A stretch of 5,371 bases of DNA from RGIG464 sp045643185 (GTDB lineage Bacteria; Myxococcota_A; Bradymonadia; UBA4248). A program made the translations under genes and the position numbers. Shown here in pieces: positions 1 to 5,371 of this stretch (positions within the stretch are counted from its first letter, which is position 1; each line of letters starts with the position of its first letter). The stretch spans positions 1 to 5,371 of the forward strand of contig JAZUKH010000098.1 of assembly GCA_045643185.1 (NCBI GenBank). Reading direction: 5' to 3'. The notes beneath the pieces are model-generated. The model was not told the DNA's origin and made no database searches. It saw only the letters and a list, made by a program, of their open reading frames with translations.

Positions 1-504
1 ATCGGTGTCACGAAAATCTTCGATCAGATCGCCGTCCGAATCGATGGGGCGTTTGTTAAGCTGCCCGTTATTGCCACTTTCAATGCTGTCGGGAATACCA
101 TCATCGTCGGAGTCGTCGTCCAAGTAATCGGGGATCGTATCCCCGTCGGTATCACGGTGTTCCGTCGAACGACCTTTGATAAACTCCAGATCTTCGTAGT
201 AGTCGGAAATACCGTCGTGATCAGAATCCGTGCGTTTGGCGATTCCCTCAGGCGAATCATCCAACGGCTCGTCCTCGTCAGGATCATCACCGGTGCCGGG
301 ATCATTCGGGTTCTTGCCGGGATCATTCGGGGCCTTGCCGGGATCATCAGAGTCTGTCCCCGGATCCCCGGGGTTGTTACCCGTTTGTTCGTCATCACCC
401 TGACCGCTCACGATCGTCGAGTCATCCGTACAGGCATAGACCCCCACCCCAGCAAGCAAAGCAGTCATTGCAATAACACGGAACAAATTTTTGTTCTTCA
501 GCAT
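1..504 (-). CDS. Lipoprotein with Pro/Gly/Asp linker and thrombospondin type 3-like calcium repeats (C-terminus beyond window)
   Basis: The reading frame is open from an ATG at 504-502 to the window edge: 168 codons, no stop. A Shine-Dalgarno match GAGGAAG (510-516 on this strand) lies 5 bases upstream of the ATG. Residues 1-25 form a lipoprotein signal: Lys-rich start, hydrophobic stretch, then VYAC with Cys25 as the expected lipidated residue; the next residues are Thr-Asp-Asp. Residues 26-88 are a low-complexity Asp/Pro/Gly linker, including about 2.5 copies of a 7-residue DPGK-type repeat. Residues 93-168 hold four DxDxDG-like motifs, each followed by an Asp, as in thrombospondin type 3 repeats: D93-D101, D118-D126, D131-D139, D155-D163. 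A fifth begins at the edge (D166-T-D168). In this family such repeats bind calcium and often act as stalks in outer-membrane or surface proteins. The downstream domain, and so the function, is not visible. Surface exposure is inferred. Confidence 0.88.
   Translation of the reverse strand, partial: MLKNKNLFRVIAMTALLAGVGVYACTDDSTIVSGQGDDEQTGNNPGDPGTDSDDPGKAPNDPGKNPNDPGTGDDPDEDEPLDDSPEGIAKRTDSDHDGISDYYEDLEFIKGRSTEHRDTDGDTIPDYLDDDSDDDGIPDSIESGNNGQLNKRPIDSDGDLIEDFRDTD
296..349 (-). repeat. In-frame 21-base tandem repeat in the lipoprotein linker
   Basis: Two consecutive 21-base units (296-316 and 317-337 on the plus strand) differ at only a few bases and are followed by a third partial copy (338-349). 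On the coding minus strand each unit encodes seven residues of the type N/D-D-P-G-K-A/N-P, so copy-number change keeps the frame. The repeat lies between the lipidated Cys and the calcium-binding repeats and probably sets the length of a flexible tether. It is a coding minisatellite. Confidence 0.8.
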
Positions 505-594
505 AATTACTTCCTCAAAACCAAGTGGAAACGGCCAGTACAACACAAAGATAAGAATATACCCCGGCCGAACTTTCCTAAAACACACCATACT

Positions 595-622
595 ATTATA
601 GCGAAAATCATTGACGCTTCAA
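595..622 (-). promoter_or_regulatory. Putative sigma-70-type promoter for the lipoprotein gene
   Basis: Read on the minus strand, a perfect TATAAT occupies 600-595 and TTGAAG (four of six matches to TTGACA, including the TTGA core) occupies 622-617, separated by 16 bases. Transcription would begin near 588, giving a leader of about 84 bases before the ATG at 504. The call rests on sequence match and position only. Confidence 0.55.
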
Positions 623-802
623 CAAATGTATTCATAACCATGCCTCGGTCGATTACATCCCAGCCTGCTTGCCTTCAGCTTCGCTACGGCTGAGATTTTG
701 AATTTCTGACCAAACCATGCTTACTCGGCGCAGTTGTAACCTAGGTCATTCAGTTCAACGTTCATATACATTATAAAATTGTTTATTTGGCATGTGCAGT
801 CG

Positions 803-831
803 TTTTCAAATTCCGTGTTTTGTGGCATAAT
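803..831 (+). promoter_or_regulatory. Putative extended -10 promoter for the plus-strand operon
   Basis: CATAAT at 826-831 is preceded by TG at 823-824, one base before the hexamer, which is the extended -10 arrangement. TTTTCA at 803-808 is a four-of-six -35 match with a 17-base spacer. The start point would be near 838, about 33 bases ahead of the ATG at 871. A weaker alternative is TATAAA at 772-777 with TTCAGT at 749-754, also 17 bases apart. Initiation at either site excludes or largely excludes use of the upstream TTG at 787. Confidence 0.45.
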
Positions 832-859
832 GAAAAGTTGTGTGTGTCCTGGTTTGAAT

Positions 860-865
860 GGAGAG
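860..865 (+). promoter_or_regulatory. Ribosome binding site fixing the start of the membrane protein at 871
   Basis: GGAGAG sits 5 bases upstream of the ATG at 871. The frame is open back to a TTG at 787, but the 28 extra residues would place a Cys/Trp-rich, charged segment in front of a normal positively charged start plus transmembrane helix. The Shine-Dalgarno match and the membrane topology both favour 871. Confidence 0.75.
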
Positions 866-870
866 AAACT

Positions 871-2457
871 ATGCACCGAATCAAAGCGCCAATTTTGGTG
901 GCCCTACTTGTGATTGCATTGACATCCGTGGTGATGGGGATTTCGTACATCGAAGCGCCACGCCTGTCTCCCGAAGTGATCTCGGAAAGTCAGAGCATGG
1001 TTCGGGACATTTTGGACGAGAAGCTTCTGAATGCGGAAGCGAGCCTGCTTCGCCAGAGTCGCATGCTCGCATCCGATGAAAAAGTTTTGACGTCGCTTAC
1101 AGACGTTCGTCAAAAATTGCTTTCCTCATCGCCTGAAGAGCTCAAAAAGACGAACAACAAGTGGAATGAAGATATTTTCAACGGGCTTTTGACTTGGCGA
1201 GCAGAGCAGACGGCGCGTCTCAGCCGCGACCGTGCCGAACGCGAAGAAAGCGAGCAGTCAGAGCGCATGACGGCGACAGAACTCTATCAGATCGCCAACT
1301 GGTGGAAACGCTCGCCCGACCTTTTGCTTGCCTTCGCCGACCTCCCACTCGCTGATGATACGCACTCGTCCATTCTCGTTGGCTACGGCGCTGATGGCAA
1401 AATGATGCGTGCCGGCAAGCGTTACGACGAAGAGATCGAGAGTCTGAAGACCGTTCAGACATCCAATACGACGATCGTCGGTCTCTTTGCCTGGGATTCC
1501 AAGATGTATTTTGCGGCGATCTCGCCGATAACGAAAGATGATGTTCAGCTCGGTCAGGTCGTCGTCGGCATGGAAATGTCGCGCGAATCTCTCAACGCAT
1601 TTAGCGCTTCGATGCCCAGACATTTAAGTCTAATGATGTATTACATGCGTCAGGGCGATGGATCGCCGGCCTATAAATACATCAGCGATGCAAACGAAGA
1701 GATGCTGTCACGCCTGCGTTCCGCAGATTTTCGTTCTTTTAATGAGTACAACGACAAACAAGCGCCGACAATGGGGCTCGAAGCCGTCCAAGACGGCAAC
1801 ACCTACGTCGGTGAAGTGGGCGAAAACCTCATCGCTTTCTCCAAATCGCGTTGGATGTGGAACGATGGTCAGGAAGTTGGCTTTTACATTTTGTCGGACA
1901 TGGACGCCGCCGGACGCCGTTGGGCGCATTTCCGCTCATCCGTGCTCATTGCCGGTCTGCTCTTTTTGCTGCTCGGTCTTGCCGGCGCATTCGTCATCGG
2001 TGCTCGCCACAAAAAACGTCTCAATGCGCTCAAAGACGCGTTGCTCGAAGGCATCAACTCTGGAAACCCGCTCAATCCCGAGGCGTTCTCGTGTCTGCCT
2101 GGCATTGAAGACGCAAACCTTGGCACTTGTGTCATCAAAACCATTGATGACAACGATGAAAGTAACGCGGACATGAACAACCTGTTGTCCGACCTCGACC
2201 TCGATGACGAGCGTAATGCCTCTGTGGCCATTCCTGCCATTACCGACGTGGATCCGGAACTTCGTGCCCTTTATGAAGACTACATCGACAAACGTCGCGA
2301 GACTGGCAAAGACGTGGATATGCCTTTCGACCAGTTTGTGCGTCGCATGAACAGAAATCGCGACAAAATTGAAGCAGCCCATCCAGGCGCCAAGGTCAAA
2401 TTCTCAGTCAGCATTCAAAATGGCAAAGCCGTCCTCACGCCGACGCTCATTAAGTAG
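871..2457 (+). CDS. Two-TM sensor-like membrane protein with an MXAN_5187-type C-terminal tail
   Basis: The protein is 528 residues from the ATG with GGAGAG upstream. Residues about 7-24 form the first membrane helix. Residues about 28-355 should be periplasmic, with a helical Glu/Arg-rich first part (about 35-150). Near 165-236 is a Cache/PAS-like beta pattern (ILVGYGADGK, then a strand pair ending GQVVVGMEM). Residues 358-378 are a Leu/Gly/Ala-rich second helix followed by the basic cluster RHKKR. The cytoplasmic part has a strongly acidic stretch (about 426-448). It ends in a compact module (461-528) with the pattern YxxYIxKRRxxGK, then FDQFVRRMNRNRDKI, then FSVSIQNGKAVL. From memory this resembles the C-terminal domain of myxobacterial MXAN_5187-family proteins, whose function is unknown. 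No histidine kinase, HAMP, GGDEF or methyl-accepting region is visible. A signal-sensing role is inferred from topology only. It is likely the first gene of the operon. Confidence 0.82.
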   Translation: MHRIKAPILVALLVIALTSVVMGISYIEAPRLSPEVISESQSMVRDILDEKLLNAEASLLRQSRMLASDEKVLTSLTDVRQKLLSSSPEELKKTNNKWNEDIFNGLLTWRAEQTARLSRDRAEREESEQSERMTATELYQIANWWKRSPDLLLAFADLPLADDTHSSILVGYGADGKMMRAGKRYDEEIESLKTVQTSNTTIVGLFAWDSKMYFAAISPITKDDVQLGQVVVGMEMSRESLNAFSASMPRHLSLMMYYMRQGDGSPAYKYISDANEEMLSRLRSADFRSFNEYNDKQAPTMGLEAVQDGNTYVGEVGENLIAFSKSRWMWNDGQEVGFYILSDMDAAGRRWAHFRSSVLIAGLLFLLLGLAGAFVIGARHKKRLNALKDALLEGINSGNPLNPEAFSCLPGIEDANLGTCVIKTIDDNDESNADMNNLLSDLDLDDERNASVAIPAITDVDPELRALYEDYIDKRRETGKDVDMPFDQFVRRMNRNRDKIEAAHPGAKVKFSVSIQNGKAVLTPTLIK

Positions 2458-2462
2458 TTCCA

Positions 2463-3275
2463 ATGCCAGAAATCGCAACGCTTTCCCCTCAACTGCACAA
2501 AAAGATCGCCAAAGCCATGAGTCAATGCACGATTCCTTGGCAACTTATCGAAGAAGGCGACCGCATCATGGTCGGCTTTTCGGGCGGCAAGGATTCGTTG
2601 CTTCTGATTTATTTTCTCGACTATGTCCGTCGCATTGCGCCCATTCACTTCGAACTGGGCGTATTTCATCTGAACCCGTCGGCGCCGCTTTTTCCTGCCG
2701 AACCGGTCCTCAAAGCGCTATCGGACATGGGTTTTCACGTTTGGCACGAAGACATCGACATGGCACATGTGCTTGCCGAAAAAGTGCCGTCAGGCGATTC
2801 GCCGTGCGGTCTTTGTTCGCGCCTTCGACGCGGCATTCTCTACACGCAGGCACAAAAAAATGGCTATAACAAGGTCGCTTTGGGTCATCATCGAGATGAC
2901 GCCATCGAGACCTTCATGATGAACGCCATGTATAGCGGCCAGATCAAGTCGATGCCCCCCAAACTCCTTGCGGACAACGGCGTGACAACGGTCATACGCC
3001 CCTTTCTTTACACGCCGGAAGCATTGCTAATCGAAGCCTCCAAAGGTTTGAACCTGCCGATCACCAAAATGCCATTCTGCACGCGCGAACACACGGGCGC
3101 TCGTTACGAAACCAAGCAACTTCTCGCTCGTCTTGAAACAGACAACCCCAAAATCAAGGGCAACCTGATGCACGCCTTGCATCATGTCGTTCCCGATCAC
3201 CTTCTCGATCGCGCTCTTAACGATCGTCTCATGCCCGACACGCCTGACGCCCATTCAGATCAAAAAACCGAATGA
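2463..3275 (+). CDS. ttcA: TtcA-family tRNA 2-thiocytidine(32) synthetase
   Basis: This 270-residue protein belongs to the PP-loop ATPase family that thiolates C32 of certain tRNAs. TtcA adenylates the base using ATP and uses a [4Fe-4S] cluster in sulfur transfer, in the cytoplasm. Visible hallmarks: the PP-loop SGGKDS at 40-45, the CGLC pair Cys115/Cys118, the GHHRDD motif at 141-146, and a third Cys at 206 in the segment MPFCTREH. The three cysteines match in order and approximate spacing the cluster ligands of E. coli TtcA. At 270 residues it is shorter than the E. coli enzyme (about 311), mainly at the ends. The start is 5 bases after the upstream stop and has no clear Shine-Dalgarno, so translational coupling is likely; a later ATG (2517) has no better site. 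The last 15 or so residues are polar and not conserved. A related TtcA-like thiolase with another tRNA target cannot be excluded. Confidence 0.88.
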   Translation: MPEIATLSPQLHKKIAKAMSQCTIPWQLIEEGDRIMVGFSGGKDSLLLIYFLDYVRRIAPIHFELGVFHLNPSAPLFPAEPVLKALSDMGFHVWHEDIDMAHVLAEKVPSGDSPCGLCSRLRRGILYTQAQKNGYNKVALGHHRDDAIETFMMNAMYSGQIKSMPPKLLADNGVTTVIRPFLYTPEALLIEASKGLNLPITKMPFCTREHTGARYETKQLLARLETDNPKIKGNLMHALHHVVPDHLLDRALNDRLMPDTPDAHSDQKTE

Positions 3276-3310
3276 AAGTCTCTCAACGCCGGTTTATTTG
3301 AACAACTCTG

Positions 3311-3348
3311 GAAGCTTGCGCCGAAGCGCCCCGAATTCATCAAGCTTC
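3311..3348 (+). other. Perfect 8-bp inverted repeat in the ttcA-recR gap
   Basis: GAAGCTTG at 3311-3318 is the exact reverse complement of CAAGCTTC at 3341-3348, with a 22-base loop. A competing small hairpin (GCGC, CGAA loop, GCGC, 3318-3329) overlaps the left arm's last base. The following bases are not T-rich on either strand, so this is not a standard intrinsic terminator. It lies 27 bases before the recR start and could affect mRNA stability or processing, but no function is shown. Confidence 0.5.
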
Positions 3349-3375
3349 GTTCTCGCTGGCGAGTACGCAAAGAAT

Positions 3376-3978
3376 ATGCTTACACCATCGTTACAACATC
3401 TCGTCGATTCCTTTGCCCAATTACCGGGCATTGGCCGAAAATCTGCCACGCGTCTGGCGTTTCACCTGATGCGTCAGGACGCAGCCACGTCCATCTCGCT
3501 TGCCCAGGCCATTCTGGACGCCCACGAACACGTTCATTTCTGTGAATTTTGTCAGGATCTGTGTGACGCGTCGCCCTGTGAGCTTTGCAGCTCCCCCAAT
3601 CGCGACCAGGAACTTCTCTGTATCGTCGAAACGCCGCAGGATCTACACGCCATTGAATCAACGCGGGAATATCGCGGTCTTTACCACGTTCTGCACGGTG
3701 CCATTTCGCCGTTGGACGGCATTTCGCCCCGTGATCTTAAGATCGCCGAGTTACTTGCCCGTCTCAAAGTTCAAACTTTTAGAGAGATCATTCTCGCGAC
3801 CAATCCGTCGGTCGAAGGCGAAGCGACCGCGATCTACCTCAAAAATCTGCTTTTACCGCTCAATATCACGGTCTCACGATTGGCGTCCGGCCTGCCCATG
3901 GGCTCACAGCTTGAATTTGCCGACAAAGCAACGCTCGGACGCTCGATCCTTGACCGAAGAGTTCTCGTTGTTCCTTAA
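3376..3978 (+). CDS. recR: Recombination mediator protein RecR
   Basis: This 200-residue protein matches RecR in length (E. coli 201) and along its whole span. RecR acts in the cytoplasm with RecO (and RecF) to load RecA onto SSB-coated single-stranded gaps. The domains are in order: a helix-hairpin-helix around 16-31 (LPGIGRKSATRLAFHL); a C4 zinc finger Cys56-x2-Cys59-x8-Cys68-x2-Cys71; a Toprim domain from about 82, with the conserved Glu in CIVETP, then SPLDGI and LATNPSVEGEATA; and the C-terminal SRLASGLPMGSQLEFADKATL segment. The frame is open back to an ATG at 3184, inside ttcA, but those 64 extra residues are Ser-rich and unlike RecR. The ATG at 3376 gives the family length. A weak GGCGAG at 3359-3364 is the only Shine-Dalgarno candidate. 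In many genomes recR follows dnaX and a YbaB-type gene; here it follows ttcA. Confidence 0.97.
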   Translation: MLTPSLQHLVDSFAQLPGIGRKSATRLAFHLMRQDAATSISLAQAILDAHEHVHFCEFCQDLCDASPCELCSSPNRDQELLCIVETPQDLHAIESTREYRGLYHVLHGAISPLDGISPRDLKIAELLARLKVQTFREIILATNPSVEGEATAIYLKNLLLPLNITVSRLASGLPMGSQLEFADKATLGRSILDRRVLVVP

Positions 3979-3979
3979 C

Positions 3980-3996
3980 TCCGCTCCCAGAGCGGA
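3980..3996 (+). other. Perfect 7-bp hairpin just after recR
   Basis: TCCGCTC (3980-3986) and GAGCGGA (3990-3996) are exact reverse complements around a CCA loop, beginning 1 base after the recR stop codon. The following sequence CTTGATG has no T-tract, so efficient intrinsic termination is not expected. Possible roles are 3'-end protection of upstream mRNA or partial attenuation before the secreted-protein gene; neither is demonstrated. Confidence 0.55.
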
Positions 3997-4002
3997 CTTG
4001 AT

Positions 4003-4016
4003 GCTGCGCAGGCAGC
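4003..4016 (+). other. Second small hairpin upstream of the secreted-protein gene
   Basis: GCTGC (4003-4007) and GCAGC (4012-4016) pair around a GCAG loop. It follows the 3980-3996 hairpin by 6 bases and ends 13 bases before the ATG at 4030, so it abuts the ribosome-loading region. The stem is short and may be fortuitous, but two perfect stems within a 51-base gap are noticeable. Confidence 0.35.
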
Positions 4017-4029
4017 CCCGTATGGAATC

Positions 4030-4575
4030 ATGAAAAAATACCTTTTAACCGCCCTTTTTGCGATTTTTCCCCTCACCGCGCAGGCTCAGTCGTTCGAATC
4101 GTTCGACGCCTGCAAACAGCTCAAGACCGAGATCGACAACGCCATCGAAGAAGCGAAACCGCTTGAAACGCTGTTGACCGACGAGACCATGACGTCTGAA
4201 GTTTATTTGGAACAGCTCTATCGCGCGGTCCAGATTCTTTCCAAATCGGGCGAAATGTTTTTCAAAGCGTCTGATGCTTACGAATCGGACTGCGAAACAT
4301 CCCTCAAACAAGCGAACAAACTTCCCGAGATTCGTTTGATCTATGACTGGTACTTGCTTCCAGTCAAACAGGCCTACCAATTTTTCGGGCGAGCCAAGAG
4401 TCAGGCGATCCGACTTGGCCGTGAAAAAGACGTCGAAAAATTCGTCAAAGCCATCCGTGAATACGAAGACAGCGTCATGAAGATCGCCGCGACCTGCGAA
4501 AGCACACTCGCGGGTCAACCGAATGCCACGAGCTGTCGAGTTTTGGCATCACAACTCGAAGACGCCGTCAAATAA
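4030..4575 (+). CDS. Small secreted alpha-helical protein with four cysteines, function unknown
   Basis: This is a 181-residue protein I do not recognise. Residues 1-19 are a classic Sec signal peptide: MKK, a hydrophobic core, and an AQA motif with likely cleavage before Gln20. The mature part is about 160 residues, highly charged and predicted mostly helical, with Glu/Lys-rich heptad-like stretches (about 28-50, 56-90, 112-155). It has exactly four cysteines, at 28, 88, 156 and 169, which could form two disulfides in the periplasm. No catalytic motif, lipobox or membrane helix is seen. GGA at 4024-4026 is only a weak Shine-Dalgarno. The stop is followed after two bases by the start of the next gene, so the two are probably translated together and may function as an envelope pair. 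That link is inferred from spacing. Confidence 0.85.
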   Translation: MKKYLLTALFAIFPLTAQAQSFESFDACKQLKTEIDNAIEEAKPLETLLTDETMTSEVYLEQLYRAVQILSKSGEMFFKASDAYESDCETSLKQANKLPEIRLIYDWYLLPVKQAYQFFGRAKSQAIRLGREKDVEKFVKAIREYEDSVMKIAATCESTLAGQPNATSCRVLASQLEDAVK

Positions 4576-4577
4576 TC

Positions 4578-5371
4578 ATGTCAAAAAAGCCACTTTGGAA
4601 AATCGTAGCTATCGTCCTCACCATCCTCGCGACGATCGGCATCTACATTTGGGTCTTTCACCAGGTTGAACACACCCAAAGCACGGTTTCCGGATTTGGT
4701 CGTTTCGACTATCCGATCACGCAGGCAGACACGCTTTGTTTCACGAATGACACGCACCCGTTCACGCTGTCAAAGCAGGACGGTGAGTGGAAAATGACAG
4801 CCCCCGTTGAAGCGGAACTCAGCGAGTGGGCCAAGTCAACGCTCAAACAGTTTTCGGAAAGCGCCATTTTGACAGACACGGTCGAAGCGGCGGAACTCCC
4901 TGTCCTTGCCCGAACCAAGGACGACTACCGCAAACTGACGCCGACGGTCAAAGTGGCGTTCAAGCAAGGCACGCAGTCGATCGCCACGCTGACGATAGGG
5001 AGCGGCCAAAAGACGGCGGAAGCCAACTCTGAACGCCGCTGGGTATTTGTGGATGGCGATCCGGCAGCCTACCGCATTTTTGTGCCGCTTTTTGACCTTG
5101 GAGAGGCGCTGCTCCAACCGATGTCAGCGTGGCGCAACACGCGCGTGAGCGCACTCGATTCGACCGAAGTGACGCGCCTTTTGTACAAAACGGTGTCTGA
5201 CGAGATCGAACTGAGTCGTCTGGACGCCCCGACGGCCGCCAATCCCCAGGGCTGGCGTCTCAGCAAAGCCGTGGGCACAGGCATCGCCGAAGACGCCCTG
5301 ACCAACTTCGAGTTGGACGAGCGTCGTGTGGCAACCATCCTCGACCTGGTCGCGCCCTTTTACGTCGACGA
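4578..5371 (+). CDS. DUF4340-like membrane-anchored protein (C-terminus beyond window)
   Basis: The frame is open from the ATG at 4578 to the edge: 264 codons, no stop. Residues about 6-27 form a single N-terminal membrane helix after MSKK, so most of the protein should lie in the periplasm. From about 40 it follows the DUF4340 pattern: a strand with an Asp-containing ITQAD turn, then GEWKMTAPVEAE, a helix, then VKVAFKQG...ATLTIG and RRWVFVDGDPAAYRI, then a helix ending SAWRNTRV. A second, similar cycle seems to start at about 190 (LDSTEVTRLLY ... GWRLSKA). DUF4340 proteins are often encoded beside ABC-type transporters of the gliding or polysaccharide-export kind, but no such gene is inside this window. 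The start lies two bases after the preceding stop, with no strong Shine-Dalgarno, suggesting coupling. Family assignment is from remembered pattern; function is unknown. Confidence 0.8.
   Translation, partial: MSKKPLWKIVAIVLTILATIGIYIWVFHQVEHTQSTVSGFGRFDYPITQADTLCFTNDTHPFTLSKQDGEWKMTAPVEAELSEWAKSTLKQFSESAILTDTVEAAELPVLARTKDDYRKLTPTVKVAFKQGTQSIATLTIGSGQKTAEANSERRWVFVDGDPAAYRIFVPLFDLGEALLQPMSAWRNTRVSALDSTEVTRLLYKTVSDEIELSRLDAPTAANPQGWRLSKAVGTGIAEDALTNFELDERRVATILDLVAPFYVD

Larger units (their letters stand above)
505..870. other. Divergent intergenic region, 366 bases
   Basis: This is an AT-richer stretch between the minus-strand lipoprotein gene and the plus-strand operon. It holds the two opposed promoter candidates and both 5' leaders. 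Between the promoters (about 625-800) I see only a weak hairpin: TCAGC at 675-679 can pair with GCTGA at 689-693, and CAGCC at 661-665 can alternatively pair with GGCTG at 688-692. No convincing gene, RNA gene or terminator was found. The plus-strand open frame across 157-693 is an antisense shadow of the lipoprotein continued into noncoding DNA. Confidence 0.7.

Noticed and set aside
296..349. Possible CRISPR or noncoding repeat array
   Set aside because: The 21-base units are directly adjacent with no spacers and are in frame in a low-complexity coding linker.
24..398. Minus-strand open frame of 124 codons
   Set aside because: It is an alternative frame of the same repetitive lipoprotein DNA; the correct frame has the signal peptide, Shine-Dalgarno and calcium motifs.
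157..693. Plus-strand open frame of 178 codons
   Set aside because: It is antisense to the lipoprotein gene, whose repeats produce its Ile/Arg-rich text, and it then runs through the promoter region; no family resemblance.
787..870. TTG start adding 28 residues to the membrane protein
   Set aside because: The ATG at 871 has a well-spaced GGAGAG and begins directly with a normal positively charged segment and membrane helix.
1658..2176. Plus-strand open frame of 172 codons inside the membrane protein gene
   Set aside because: Out-of-frame shadow rich in Ser, Arg and Cys, with no ribosome site or recognisable motif.
3184..3375. Upstream ATG extending RecR by 64 residues
   Set aside because: The extension overlaps ttcA, does not resemble RecR, and the 3376 start gives the usual family length.
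3980..3999. Intrinsic terminator after recR
   Set aside because: The stem is good but there is no T-run after it on either strand.
4001..4033. Ten-codon open frame whose stop overlaps the ATG at 4030
   Set aside because: It lies inside the second hairpin and has no regulatory amino-acid run or good ribosome site; considered as a leader peptide but unsupported.
4045..4518. Minus-strand open frame of 157 codons opposite the secreted protein
   Set aside because: Phe/Arg-rich antisense shadow of a Glu/Lys-rich coding sequence; the plus strand has a signal peptide and operon spacing.

Overview
The window looks like chromosomal DNA from a Gram-negative bacterium of the former Deltaproteobacteria, most plausibly Myxococcota or a Bradymonadales-like lineage. 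This is an inference from four things: a lipoprotein with an Asp/Pro/Gly-rich linker and calcium-binding aspartate repeats, a membrane protein whose C-terminus resembles the myxobacterial MXAN_5187-type tail, a DUF4340-like protein, and a G+C content near one half by eye. No mobile element, CRISPR array or RNA gene was seen, and nothing marks the region as recently acquired.

Layout. Positions 1-504 on the minus strand hold the N-terminal 168 codons of a lipoprotein gene that runs off the left edge. It has a lipobox Cys, a linker with 7-residue repeats, and thrombospondin-type-3-like DxDxDG repeats. A 366-base divergent intergenic region (505-870) follows, with a credible sigma-70-type promoter facing each way. 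From 871 everything is on the plus strand and closely packed: a two-TM membrane protein (871-2457), a TtcA-type tRNA thiolase (2463-3275), RecR (3376-3978), a small secreted helical protein with four cysteines (4030-4575), and a DUF4340-like membrane-anchored protein running off the right edge (4578-5371). Gaps are 5, 100, 51 and 2 bases, so one transcription unit is likely. The two longer gaps each contain perfect inverted repeats without a T-tract.

How the genes fit together. TtcA (tRNA C32 2-thiolation) and RecR (RecF-pathway gap repair) are housekeeping proteins with all key motifs intact. The first, fourth and fifth genes act at the cell envelope and have no obvious biochemical link to them; co-transcription may be simple genomic packing. 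The secreted protein and the DUF4340-like protein are nearly overlapping and may act as an envelope pair. No clear new system such as defence or a novel enzyme cluster is evident. The least explained parts are the sensor-like membrane protein with no known output domain, the hairpins between genes, and the secreted four-Cys protein.
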